Source: Acrasis kona
Lineage: Eukaryota; Heterolobosea; Eutetramitea; Acrasida; Acrasidae
Length of the DNA stretch: 57,345 bases
Assembly: GCA_026419775.2 (NCBI GenBank)
Contig: JAOPGA020001361.1
Location: forward strand, 1-57,345
Direction of reading: 5' to 3'
This document shows positions 30,980 to 42,706 of this stretch, piece by piece. The notes under the pieces were generated by a model. The model was given only the letters and a program-made list of their open reading frames with translations, was not told the DNA's origin and ran no database searches. The stretch's first letter is position 1. Each line of letters opens with the position of its first letter. Both the position numbers and the translations under genes were made by a program.

Positions 30980-33900
30980 CAATCAATTTAACTTGTAACG
31001 GTGGTGCTAATTTTTGTGTTGTTCCGCAACATTCTGCAATGACTCTGTAGGCTCCGCTCTCTAAAAAGTACATCTCCAATTCAATCGTGTAATGTTTTTC
31101 TTCTTGTTCAATCTTGAATTCGTTGAGTGCTGATATTAATTTGCCGTTGATTGCTAGTTGGTCTGGGGTGGCCATGACTCTGGAACCATGCTCTCCGTCC
31201 TGGTACACGTTCACGACGACGTTGGCTCCCACTAGTGATTTGTCTGCAGTGTGCGAGACGTGGATTTTAAAGGGAACAGGTTGTCCACACACGACGTCTA
31301 CTTGTTTGTTTTGACTCACAATGATGGGTTCGTGGGTGGCCAAAGGACTTGCGTGCTTCACTTGGAACAATCCATCACTAACAGTCATATCCATGTTCAA
31401 GTCGACTTGACTTGCATACAATTGTTTTGATAAAAGTTCATCTTGCTCTCTTTCTTGTTTTAATTGCTTTCGCTCGGAGGCCAACTCTGGGACGACCACG
31501 TGTAATGGCTCTACAAATCCACAACCAACAGTTCCGCTGGTGTTTACGTAGCTTCTCCACTGTAACCTGCTGGCGATGAATTGCTTGTATTCATCTACGG
31601 ATGCAGTGTATGGAATGCTTGCATCATGTCTGTGTGGATCTCCCCCCTTCAAGAATTGGTTTTCTGGATCTGTTATAATCATATCATCAGGTAACTCCTG
31701 AGGTGGATGTAATACACTATTGTTCACAAGGATGGTCTTGATGGCACCAGGAGCAAAAGGGATTCCTTTATCAAATTGTTGTAAAGGTTCATGGTGATCA
31801 TGGTGGTGATGAGCTGATATGACATGAGATGAAGATTGTTCATTTACAGAAGACAAAACAAATGGAACATTGGCCATGTTGCGGATATACCCGACAACTT
31901 GTTTGCCGTTTAATTGATTCATCGTTGTTACATGCTCAAGAACTAGACCTTGTGTCACTGTTAAGCTCAATGGAAGTGTTATCCTTCTAAACCATTTCTG
32001 ATGATTGCCGTACCTAACATGAACCATGACTTGTGCTGGATCGTCATTTCCGTTCCACCTGGCTCTGATTTGCAAGGAGAGGTTTACACTTGGTTCGTGA
32101 GGCATGAAAGGACATTTTGTATTCGGGTCGTCCAGAATTCTAATTTCGCTCTTGCTGTGGTTTACAAACGAACATTCAATAAAATCAATGCAAGCATCAC
32201 CAACATTCAACAAAACAAGAGAGGTGTCAAGCAGCTCACCATCATATAACAACAAGTGATGGGTGGTGGTCGCCAACAATACATGTAAAATGGGAATACT
32301 TTCCACAACTTTTATTTCAATTCCTTCTTCTTTTTCATTATAATCGTCATCGTTTTGTTTGGAGTGACTCATGGCAGCAGTCGTGGCACTTGTTTGTAAC
32401 TTGTATTTTTCTAATCGTTTCATTCTCTTTTCTCTTATAATTTGTTGCTTCATGTCCCATGGAACAAATAAGGAATGCTTTAGTGCACAATTCTCAAATT
32501 CGATTTGAATTCCTTGAATTGTTAATGGACCAACATCAAGAGGACGTAGTAGTAGAATGAATTTCAGTTCATGATCGGGTTTTAGCAATCCCTTGTTCTC
32601 GTACACCTCAATATGATCTTGACCGTTTAATGATGGATTTTTAAATGCTATACTTCTCAAGGCCAACGGAATCTTGAAGGGATTGTGGAGTACTACTTGG
32701 ACTTGAGCTAATTCATTCTGAACCCAGTGAATAACTAACTTTGTTTCCTTTTCCTTGTCAAAAGGCGAAAAGATGAAAATTGTGTCCTTTTTTTCAGCAA
32801 CCTCATGTACAGGATGAGGTTCCATGTTGGGAGATAACTTGATGGGCAGGATTGCCTTCAAGATCGGGAATGGACGTAGAGTGACTTGTGCATATTTGGG
32901 CAACCTGGGCGCGATATTACAAAATCTCACAAAATACCTTTTTTGCTCTTCAGCAGTCAAGTATTCATAATAATCGGACAACAAGTGCAACAAAATTTGT
33001 GCTTCAGTCAAACAATCAGGAGGATCCATCGCTTTTGCAAACTCGACCAAATCCTCAAGGAGAATTTGTTGTGCTGATTTCCAGCCACGTAAATTTTCTT
33101 CTTTTATTTTTAGTTTTTTCCTCTTGTGTTGGTTTTGAAGTTCCTTCTCTTGGTTGACCTCCCATTGGTTGTTCTTAATTGCGATCGGAACATTAAGCGC
33201 ATCAAGACACATGGCTCCCAAGCGTATGCTGACGCCTTGGTTACATAATTCGTGATGTAAAAGTGAGGTGTAACGTAAAAAGAATGTAAACTTCCTCATG
33301 CACTTGATCTCGTAACATATCTTTGTTGCTGCGCCCGACACCAAAATCTAGAAAAGGTAAAGTTGTTGATGGTTGCAATGACTTACTCTGTCTTGAGCGT
33401 TGAGCTGACTTGCCTCCTGCACTGCTTTGGAAGCACATTCCATGGCAACTGTTTTTCTTGTGACCCTTCCACATCTTGCGTTAAAGAAACCGTGCTTGAG
33501 CATGGCCTCGACGTGTAATTCTTTACAATCCCTAACTTTGGCATAATGTGCTATGGCTTCGTCCATCTTGTCTGATATTTGTTGAAGTGTTGCATCGTCA
33601 GTGTCATTCTCTGACAAGAGGAATATGGCAGATGCGGAGGCCTCCAAACAACCAGCAAGGTATAAGTCGTCATTTAGTAGTTTTGCGATCTCTATTCCTG
33701 TTGTGTACTTTTCTAAAGCTTCATTAAAGTCACCCACCAGCATGGCGTAGTCACCAAAAATCTTTAATGTTTTAAGGTTCTGTCTTCTCACTATGGACTT
33801 TATATAATTGAAAACTAATTATACTTACTGACTGCAGAGTTTGGGTTGCCAGATTGAACAGAGTCAAGCAACATGTTTGGATTGTTTGCATACGTTTCAA

Positions 33901-34533
33901 AGCTCTTAAGGATCTCACCAACAAGATCGTTGAACTGTCTCTCAATGTAGGAATGTTGATGTTCAATGTCTTGGTTAGGTATAATAACGACGCCCTTGAT
34001 GTTTACGTCCAGTTGGGCGTCAAGTGGCTCTACTGCGATACATTTGCCACAAATGGGTTGTTGATTGCTGTTGGAGCTCGCAAAGTTCTTCTTGAGCGCA
34101 TTGTACTTTTGGAACCCTACTTCTACTGATCCCTCCGATATACACGACATGATTCCAACAACCTAATCATTACTCAATTTTGCTTTGGTAAATTTCTTAC
34201 GGCGTGAACTTTTCTATATTGTTGGAAATCGCCATGCTGGGTCGAAGTGGTGGTGCCGTCCACAAAACAAAACTTCATTTTAGCCCTCTTCCAATCAAGT
34301 CTACGAAAGGGACCTGAAGGTTAATGTATGTATAAAGCTAAACAAACTTGCAGCATTGTCTTTTGAAAATCTTGTTAGGTCAGTATCTATTCGCACCGTG
34401 TTGCAATTCTGTATCATCGCGGCATATTTTTTAAAAATGTAACAGCGTTTATGTTTCCAACCGGGCATAATGCAACCCTTATAAAACTGGGTAGGGCTAT
34501 TCCCTTGTCGACAATATCGATGCTGCTCTGCAT
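30969..34533 (-). CDS. TRAPPC9: TRAPP II subunit TRAPPC9/Trs120
   Basis: TRAPPC9/Trs120 is a large subunit of the TRAPP II tethering and Rab-exchange complex at the Golgi. Minus-strand exons are 34348..34533, 34201..34313, 33829..34162, 33387..33790 and 30969..33347, about 1138 aa, near the human 1148. The N-terminus has the conserved PVG...F..Y start and the segment DFQQYRKVHAVVGIM. The middle TPR-like helices include GDYAMLVGDFNEALEKYTTG, and the C-terminus has Ig-like beta domains (around LVIHWVQNELAQVQVVLHNPF). Exon 1 is one base short in the run of T and A at 34427..34437: with one more base, TF-LKKYAAMI aligns to the family. The 3' end overlaps the end of the RasGAP gene by 11 bases, tail to tail. 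Confidence 0.87.
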
Positions 34534-34710
34534 CAATGAGTACTTTACAACAAAACAATTTTTGTGTGATCAAGACATCATCACTACAGGTTCAAATGTA
34601 AAGATGCCCACACTTATTGAACCTTCGTAGATTACTCAAATATGTATTCTGTCTATTGATATCTTAAACGCGTATTCAAAGAAGAGAACAATTTATTTTC
34701 GAATGTTTAA

Positions 34711-35403
34711 TTATGATAGACTATATCTTTTAATCATTACATTTAGTTTGGACATTCTTCTTTGATGTGAAAGAACGACATCTACATTCCTATTTGTAAA
34801 TGCGTGGTCGGCGGACACCCAAAATACATACCAAGCTACTATATCGTAGGCATATATCACCATTCTAAGGAATAATTGTTCAGTTGTTGTTTGTAGAAAG
34901 TATGAAAGCATAATCAGGCCAACTGCTATGGCAATCCAAGCGTATGATGCAAATCTTCCACCTAATAACTGCTCCCTCTTCTCTTCATATTCTTGTTTAA
35001 AAAATTGACATATCCGTTGTGATACCATTTCATCTTCTTCTGTGCTACAATGAGTTGGTACCAGCAAAGTAAGGTCCATTCCCACTCTCAGATTCTTCTT
35101 GGCCTTACCCTCGCATTGCTCAAGAAAGTCTTTTGACAATTCACGTTCCTCGTATGAACGTTGATCAAAATACGAAAAAACTCGGTCGAAGTGGTCTAGC
35201 ACAATTGAGTCGTTGGATATTCTTCTCAAATCGGACGCGTGTACAGTGGGGGGATGTGTTTCTCGGTTGTCACCCACGGTAATGTTATAAACTAATTCTT
35301 CACTTTCTATTGTATCATGTTCACGTTTCATCACTTCCAATGGCCGTCTGAATGAAGTTCTATTTAACATAAAATGATTGTAAACAGCAAGTTCGTAAAC
35401 CAA
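34711..35403 (-). CDS. Two-TM membrane protein, unknown
   Basis: This intronless frame encodes 230 aa. Residues 1-145 are soluble and charged. Two hydrophobic segments lie at about 149-166 (YAWIAIAVGLIMLSYFL) and 178-196 (FLRMVIYAYDIVAWYVFWV), and the C-terminus is basic. No family is recognised. The frame has no in-frame interruption and a protein-like composition. The start is the first ATG. Confidence 0.55.
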   Translation of the reverse strand: MVYELAVYNHFMLNRTSFRRPLEVMKREHDTIESEELVYNITVGDNRETHPPTVHASDLRRISNDSIVLDHFDRVFSYFDQRSYEERELSKDFLEQCEGKAKKNLRVGMDLTLLVPTHCSTEEDEMVSQRICQFFKQEYEEKREQLLGGRFASYAWIAIAVGLIMLSYFLQTTTEQLFLRMVIYAYDIVAWYVFWVSADHAFTNRNVDVVLSHQRRMSKLNVMIKRYSLS

Positions 35404-35539
35404 ACTTCCCCAATAAATGTCGTAATTTAACTCTTCTTCGGTCCCAAAATTTTTGAGTCTTATAACGATGCATACAATTGATATAAACGAAAAAAACTGA
35501 AAAAAAGATGTTGAAAAGTCACGACGTAATTTTTAGAAT

Positions 35540-36370
35540 GATGTTTTATTTGCGGCGATTCGAGCTAAGTCGTCGAAGAACACGAAGGCGTCGAATAACA
35601 AAGGATCGCTTTTCAAATTTTGCACCAGCACGAGCTTTTGGTATTGGCATCAACTTTACCCTTTGTCCAGGGTGGATGCATTTCTTTAAGCGATAAAATG
35701 TAAGAGCACAAATCTCATGGTCTTCATCTGTTGTCTCAATATGAGCATGCTCCCCTTTGTTTGTCACTAGTCGTTGCAGGTAATTTTTAAAAATGGAACC
35801 AGGTCGGTTTGTTTGACAACTGAGAATAAACTTGTAACCATTGTTGTTGAGCGTATTTGCCAAATCAAAACATCCAAAAAATTGATCAGCAAGAATTACA
35901 TACCCACGACCAGGTGGAAGCTTTTGAACCAAATTCCAAACATTGTTTGGAACAAAAAAGTATAATCCCTGTCGCATGTGGTTTTCCACGAACATGCTGC
36001 CGAGCTCTCCAACGGCCCTTGAACAAAATCAAAGTTTCATCAACCACACTGTGTGTGAACGGTAGCCAAAACATTTTGTTCTTTTCATTAATTTTGTCAA
36101 TGAGGAAGTCAATGTCGCAATGAAAGGCTGCCGCATAAATGTTAGTTTTATCAACAAAATGATCAACAACCTCGTCGTCTAAAAAGCGCCGGAATAAGTT
36201 GTATGGGGTATCATCATCAATGTTGGTTGGACCTCCACTATTATCATTTGGGGTTGGGGCATTAAATTAAACTCATTAGGTTTTAAATCAAACCATTCGG
36301 CAGAATTGTAAGGGTTAAATCTTTGCCGTCGGTGACGCTTAGGTGGCGGCTCCACATTATCTAATCCCTC
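35540..36370 (-). mobile_element. Degenerate piggyBac-like DNA transposon (transposase remnant)
   Basis: Minus-strand fragments in different frames read in order as a piggyBac transposase. About 36230..36070: TPYNLFRRFLDDEVVDHFVD and KTNIYAAA, like the N-terminal part of the DDE_Tnp_1_7 domain. About 36060..35990: SVVDETLILFKGRWRARQHV and RGKPHATGI, the part with the first catalytic Asp region (DE-x-hydrophobic-x-FKGR). About 35910..35760: ILADQFFGCFDLANTLNNNG, the second Asp region (usually DNFFTS). Frames change at least twice, no single long transposase frame survives and the C-terminal part is unrecognisable. I could not find terminal inverted repeats or TTAA target duplications. It is a dead copy. 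Confidence 0.75.
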
Positions 36371-36752
36371 CCTCTATTATGGTTAGTGTCCTATAAAAAT
36401 AGGTGCTATGTTATGCAGTATTTTTAAAAATACAGGTGCAGGTACAGCAAGCACTTTTCAACCAGGTGCATGAGCATTCCTCTGATAGTCCAGCATAAGC
36501 GGTCTTTTCGTGAGTGAAGTTCAACTGCAGCTGTTTTCTTATCAATACAACAAGATGTTGCACCATCATTAACGTTCCACTACTTCCTACACTCGTCTAA
36601 ATGAAGTCCTGTTAGTCACGATATGGTTGTAATCTCGGAGGTCCGTTTGTTCCATAATATTACTTGATGAGCTGCTGCACAAACGAATTCTCTTTTTATT
36701 TTATCCTCCAAAAAAAGAATCTTAGAACGACCAAAAGTAGAACTTTAATGTA
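36371..36752. other. Intergenic region, no gene seen
   Basis: This 382-base stretch lies between the piggyBac remnant and the next gene. It may include an outer part of the transposon, but no inverted repeat with the other side was found. No frame or RNA gene is evident. Confidence 0.45.
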
Positions 36753-38112
36753 ATGACGTTACAAATTGGCCTAATAAAAAGCAACCACATCTTTACTCGC
36801 ATTCAAATGAACGTGGGGACGAGCATAATCGGTAGGTGGATCGGTCCAGCCATTGGGTCCGTTCCATTTGATGCAGAGTTTCATGCCGATGGTAGGGTTC
36901 GCTTTGTGGGCGAAGAGGGCACTTATGATTTGATATTTACCCCAAACAACAAACCTGTCCTAAAGATGACTTTTTTAAAAAAGAACAACAACCCACACCC
37001 TCATGTAACGACTAATTCGTTTCAACTGAACGAGTCGACTCTTATTCTAGAAACGGACAGAGGACTTTTAAAATTAATGAGGGACTGTAACAACTACCCT
37101 GACGTTGAACCATACCAGTAAGTAATCCAAACGTCTTTTTCTAATAATCAAGAGCTATAAAACCTTCGGTTGTGCGTAATGTAAATGATCAAACAAATCG
37201 CGCGGTTCCTAAATATACATACAATACAACCGCAACCAACATTGACAGCTATATTCCCCATACAAGTGTAGATCGTTCTTCGCCATCAAACCAAAACATT
37301 TTGAGGCAGGGATTTACACCCCAGAAGCAATATTTTAGTGAAGGTTAGTCTGAACGTTGATAATTTACAAAATAACCAAAATAGAGCTTGGGTTGTACTT
37401 TACCACCCCACCAACATGGTTTTTCAGCATTAATGAACACTTGCCAGTAATCTTATCGTGCGTATCTCCCGGTATTATTTTCGCACGGACACACAGACCA
37501 CAAACAGAAGATAACATTAGAGAAAGATACAAAAATGGTTACTCTGAAAAGCACTTGATCTTTTCTCCCTTGTGGCCCGAAATGATTACAATAAGAGAGG
37601 ATGGTTCCCGTAATAGACAAATCGTACTTATAGGTGATTACATTGAAAGAACTTCAGATCTAAGGGCCACCGTTACAAGCATAGGTAGTACTTTTGGGGA
37701 CTATGTGAGCATATTTGGGGTGGTCAACGGACCCGCTTCAAATTTCGATGCGTTGAAGTTGGCCATCTTGGAGATCGCAGATACTGTTTGCTTCTATCAG
37801 CCAAAAGCTCTAAAGTAAGTCCTCGACGACATCATTTTAACGTGTTCTAGTTCATACGCGAGCTTACCAGGAAAATACATTAGCTTCGATAACAAATCAA
37901 CATTACTGATCAATCCAAACTCTCACTTTACGTGGACCAAAGAAGGCGTCGTGGAATCCGGAAAGTGGGATAGAATGGGAAATCATCTTGAAGGAGAATT
38001 AATTTTTGTATCAAACAGAACAAATCTCAAATGGAGAACTAGGTTTGTAGTGGTTGATCCAATTAACAGCGTGTTTCGATTAGACGATACAATGTACAAA
38101 AGAAGTGTTTGA
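36753..38112 (+). CDS. Unknown beta-rich protein, four exons
   Basis: Exons 36753..37117, 37153..37343, 37385..37814 and 37851..38112 encode about 415 aa; introns are 35, 41 and 36 nt. The first and last parts resemble each other in pattern: a G-x-W/Y opening (IIGRWIGPAIGSVPFDAEF, LPGKYISFDNKSTLLINP), then alternating hydrophobic strands (for example GEEGTYDLIF, LEGELIFVSNRTNLKWRTRF). This suggests two copies of a small beta-barrel or lipocalin-like unit with a polar N/T-rich linker and a middle domain. No family is recognised. The start could also be ATG 36807, which would drop 18 residues. Confidence 0.6.
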
Positions 38113-38255
38113 TTTAAATAAACAATCACATTCAGTTTGGTGTTGAAGACACAAGTTGTGGACTGGCCATGAAGTGTCGCTTTGGAAAATATCAAGATGG
38201 GGTTGGAACTGTAAATAAAAATTTATTGTACTTGACTTGTTGTTGTTTGGTTGCA

Positions 38256-39236
38256 TCATGATCTTGAAGTGAATCCCATTACAAAATAATAGAACATTTG
38301 GGTTACAAGTTTTGCTGTTCTATAATCCTCTATCAAGGGGTTGTACTCGCTTAGATCCATCAACGACACTTTTGGATTGGATCCCGCAATAAAGCATAAC
38401 CTTAGTGCCTCGTAAGCAGTTAGGCCGATAGGAGATGGACAACTGACGCCGGGAGCGTCACTGCTTTGGACGCTATCCAAATCAAAGCTGAAGAAGATGT
38501 GATCTACATCCAATGAGTTCAATAATGTTTCAAACTGCTTGTCAATGCCATTTGTGTTACTTCGTAGGTTGTTCAACCAAAAGATTTGTCCGTTGTGCTG
38601 CTTCGTGATGAATTCAGCATGTTGAACGCTACATTGTGAGCCTTGTGCTGCAAATTCAATAAAGTTGCTGCCTTTGAAACCTTTGGTCTCTAAAAGTAGA
38701 CGGAAGGGTGATCCGCTGTGTTCAAGTCCATCTTTTTGTTCTCTTACATCCAAGTGAGCATCAATGTTGATGACGGCAACACGTGAGATATCTTTAACGT
38801 TTTCGATCAGCCCTGCTGCATTTGAGTATGACTCATCGTTTCCTCCACCAATAACGAAAGGAATTGAGCCCACTGAAATTGCCTGGCTGACTTTTTGTCT
38901 TAAAGTACTATGTGAGCTATCAAAATCTAAATCTTCTGCCACATCCCCCAAATCAATGATTTTTGTGTTTGTACAATCAAGGTTAAACTCTGGATTAATT
39001 ACGGTTCCAGTTCTTTTTAATAGTTTTCTAAAGTTTTCTGGTCCTCTTGCAGCTCCTACTCTTCCTCCATTTCTACGAACTCCCTCGTCGTGGGGGAATC
39101 CTATAATTGCGATGTGATCTCCCCTTGACGCGTTTTCTTTGTTTTGTATTAATTCCCCAACACGTACGTCTGACATCTTTCTTTTGATGGCGAAAAGAAC
39201 CTGTTTGTTGCAAGCACTAGTTAATTGTTTGAACAC
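38256..39236 (-). CDS. Arginase-family enzyme, formimidoylglutamase-like
   Basis: This 326-aa intronless protein belongs to the binuclear manganese ureohydrolases (arginase, agmatinase, formimidoylglutamase). Metal-ligand motifs are NIDAHLDVR (DAHxD) and SFDLDSVQSSDAPGVSCPSP (SxDxDxxDP-like). The first motif reads GGGNDESYSNA, with Asn where arginase has His. From memory, GGGND also occurs in trypanosomatid formimidoylglutamases, which favours that activity (histidine breakdown to glutamate) over arginase. The start may be 39236 or the internal ATG 39176 (MSDVRVGEL); the extra 20 residues are basic and could target mitochondria. The gene is divergent from COG1 with 26 bases between start codons. 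Confidence 0.8.
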   Translation of the reverse strand: MFKQLTSACNKQVLFAIKRKMSDVRVGELIQNKENASRGDHIAIIGFPHDEGVRRNGGRVGAARGPENFRKLLKRTGTVINPEFNLDCTNTKIIDLGDVAEDLDFDSSHSTLRQKVSQAISVGSIPFVIGGGNDESYSNAAGLIENVKDISRVAVINIDAHLDVREQKDGLEHSGSPFRLLLETKGFKGSNFIEFAAQGSQCSVQHAEFITKQHNGQIFWLNNLRSNTNGIDKQFETLLNSLDVDHIFFSFDLDSVQSSDAPGVSCPSPIGLTAYEALRLCFIAGSNPKVSLMDLSEYNPLIEDYRTAKLVTQMFYYFVMGFTSRS

Positions 39237-39262
39237 TTTTGTAATTGTGGTTGCCCGACAAC

Positions 39263-42200
39263 ATGTCCACGGTGAATGAATTGTTCCAGACGAGGGCTAT
39301 CAAGGATATAAGAGATATCGAACTCAAAACGAGGTTTGTTTAGCCAAACAGTGATGTTTATTATATTTATAGAGAGGAGATTCAGATTAAGCAAAATGAA
39401 CTTCGGCAACTTGTTGGAGAAAGATATCACGACCTTATAGATGTTTCTGACAATATTTCAAAAATACAACAAATGTGCGCAGAGTGCTTGGTGCAACTAG
39501 AACAGGCAACAACAGAAGTAGATGTAATTATTACAACATCCCAAAGCGCCACACTGTTTGGAGACAAAGGCTTGAATACAAATCAGCCAGAGTACGACGA
39601 ACAGGACAAAATTAATAAATACTACGAAGTCACTGACTGGGTATGCATGCTTAAACATAGTTTGCGGTCTCACCATTAGATGTCTGTGTGCTGTCAAAGA
39701 AAATATTATTTAGCTGCTGCTGTTTGTTGTTTTTCCGCGGAGCACATTCAAAGCGAGATATCGTCACTGCGGGAACATACAAAGTTGGCTCGCCTTAAAC
39801 AACAGCTTTGTTGGACAAGTGAAAAAGAGCTATCAAGATTTGATCTAAGAGATGTTGATGTGGCACATCACGTAGCTACGCTGCTATTACTTGATCGAAC
39901 GCTTCCCGTTAATTTGTTTCTGAATAAACGTGTTGAGGCCATCAGAGGCATGGATCAAACAACTCCAGCCCACGAAGTCTTGCATGCAATGCAGTCCACT
40001 TTGATACTTTTACGTTGTTTATTTGAGCCCAGAAAAGACTCAATGATTGAATCAATCATCAAGGGATGGGACCAATTTTCACACCATTTTATAAAGCAGG
40101 ATCAATTATTTAAAACTGTTTATCAAAAAGCAATATCTAGTGAATATGAAAAAGCTGGAGCGGGTCTTGTATTGTCATTGTCTCAGACCGAACTACAACA
40201 ACATTCAGAATCGTATGTTTATTCTTTTCTTGTCATTACACATTTTGTAGGTTCGTAGAGAAGACTCTTGGTCACGTTCAAAATTTAATCAAGAAAGTAG
40301 CAGACTCCACTAATAGTGCATTCTCTCTAATCAAGCTAGAAGAGGCAGTCCAACGTAATTTGATGTCCTACGATCAACAATTGTAAGTAATTGGTATGAA
40401 TCCGTATTAACTATCAAAAGTGGTCACTTGTATGAATGGACAAAAGAAGCATCTTTAATATGGAACTCTCTAACCAAAGAAATACCATCACTAGACTTGT
40501 GGAACAACAACCTCAAACAAATGTTTAGAGAGCGCGAAGTTACTTTGATATCAGAATCCTTCGACACGATCACCTTGGATCCTTCACAATATGACACCGT
40601 CGACTCCACTGCCATCAATGGTAAAACTTTAATATTCACTTTGGCAACTAAAAACAATAGCTGGAAGTCTAATATGGACCAGACCACCACTGACGGAACT
40701 TGAGATTGTGGAAAGATATCACAAACGAGTCAACAACAATGAATCCCTCAATCCATACAGTTACTTCCCATCACCAGCGGTCAACAACATGAATGATTTT
40801 TCGGTCAACCAACAAACTCCACAAGACAACCATGGAAGACTTTATCAAATCCAAGTAACCGGCGTCACCAACGAAACAACTCTTTGCATACAATCACTTT
40901 GGCAACAATTAAGGATCACATGTCAAGACTTGATGTTACTATTAGGAAGATCATCTCGCAGCACACAAAGAAGAGGAAGCACAGGATCGTCATCATCCAC
41001 TCCATCAACACCACGCAGAACTCACGAAGACGAACACGACGTTCTAATCGAAACAACATTATTCAACCAACTCTTCAAATGTTTCGACCACGTCGCTTCC
41101 ATCATCAACAATTACATGGATCAAGAATCTTCAAGAATGCTTTATTGTGCTCGTCTATCCCAATGCTTACATCAATTGTGTTTGGATCTTTGTAACGAAA
41201 TACTATTCGACACCACTAGACAAAAAAATAAACTCAAAGCACTCATGGCACATTACCATCTCCAAATGCAACGAAAACAAAGAACGAACGCGTTCACCGC
41301 CATTCCCACCGCCAACACATTACAAGAAGATTGTGCCGACCAAGTATGTAAGAACATGATTGCGTTAGAAAAACAATTGGAACAAATTTACACGTCGGGT
41401 CACGAGCAATGGATTCAAATCACCTCCGATCACTTTGCCAATCAAATCAAAAATGGATTGTGCAATGAGAATTGGAAATGTTCGAGAAGACATTTATGGG
41501 CAGAGATTCAGGTCAGCACCGATGAAATTGCAAACGATCAACAAGAGATCTTTCCACAACCAAAGAACGACAGGGTATACGTCCCCACGCATCCAAGCTA
41601 TCACGTACATGATGCTCTTCACCAAGTAAATAAGCATTTATATCGAGTCGGTGCTTTTCAGGTGGAGAAGAGCGTGAGCAGGAGATTGGCCATGGAAATG
41701 TCCAGAAAGGCATTCGATGAATACTCCGAGTTCGTGCGAGAGATGGAATCATCCAAGATTGAACAACGAGCGACTGCCGAACAAGTAGAACAAGAGAAGC
41801 AACAGGAGCAAGTTCAAGAAGAGGAGCAAACAGAGGAGAGTGATTTCGAAAAGATGATTCAGGAACAACAAATCGAACCACCTGGTGCCAATCAAGACAA
41901 GAACGAAAAAGTAACCGAAGATGGATGTTTGCAATTAATGTTTGATGTGAGATTCTTGGGCGATATTCTTCTTGGAAAGCCTTACGATCGCTTATCCGTA
42001 CAAGCGGGTCTGTCCAATCAAATGGTAATTGGCACCGAAAGGGCGTATGTGAACGTGATGGAGAGTTTATCTAAAAGTATCGATCCCGTCACATGGGTCA
42101 TTTACGAAAAGTTCTTTAATGAGTCTGTGAATGCGTGCGTGATGAACAATAGATTGCTCGTCCCCATACCTTTACCTAAGCATGTACAATTGCGTGCGAG

Positions 42201-42519
42201 GAGTCAAGGTAATAGCGCTCAATCTACTCCGAATAGCTCTGTTCTGTCTGCTGTGGGTAGGTTGGGTGCTGCTGGTGGTGATGCTGGTGGTAGCGCTCAT
42301 ACGTTAGTAAAGTTGTGTGATGCAGGTCAGCATTTGAATTTGTTGCCTATTCCAGGAAGGGATTTGTTGGGTGGAGCATCTGGATCGCCCATGACGCCGT
42401 ACGTTCATGATTTTAAGAAGGAGAACCATGACGACAATAATGATAGCTTTGCAGCGGCGCCTGCATCTTTGGGAAGAAAGGTTATTGGAGGTGCATTGAG
42501 GAGTATTGGTTTGTGGTAG
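39263..42519 (+). CDS. COG1: Conserved oligomeric Golgi complex subunit 1
   Basis: COG1 belongs to the lobe that tethers intra-Golgi retrograde vesicles. Six exons (39263..39333, 39373..39640, 39680..40212, 40251..40382, 40421..40620, 40661..42519) give about 1020 aa; introns are 38-40 nt. The N-terminus carries the COG1/Vps51 signature: IKDIRDIELKTREEIQIKQN followed by ELRQLVGERYHDLIDVSDNI. The middle helices (for example DLWNNNLKQMFREREVTLIS) and RPPLTELEIVERYHKRVN fit the rod-like family. The intron at 40621..40660 removes an apparent frame break. The 3' part contains a charged Q/E-rich insert (around EQEKQQEQVQEEEQTEES) and a G/A-rich stretch. Its length is close to human COG1 (980). Confidence 0.82.
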
Positions 42520-42706
42520 AATATAAAAGTGCAAGATATCAAGACTTGATGCTGGCAAATTGCTTAACGGCGTGTTTGTGAAAATAAAATATAATGCTTT
42601 TTATAGCGTGCACAATGAGATGGGTTTATAGTTTATTAACAGATCAGACACAAAATAATTTTAATTTGTCATTTTGTAATGTGTCTATTTTGTTACCAAC
42701 CCCAAC

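Noticed and set aside
35508-36123. Plus-strand frames in the piggyBac area.
   Set aside because: They are the reverse of transposase fragments and have no features of their own.
40620-40720. Frameshift in COG1 near the 40703 stop.
   Set aside because: A 40-nt intron 40621..40660 gives a continuous frame with family-like sequence.
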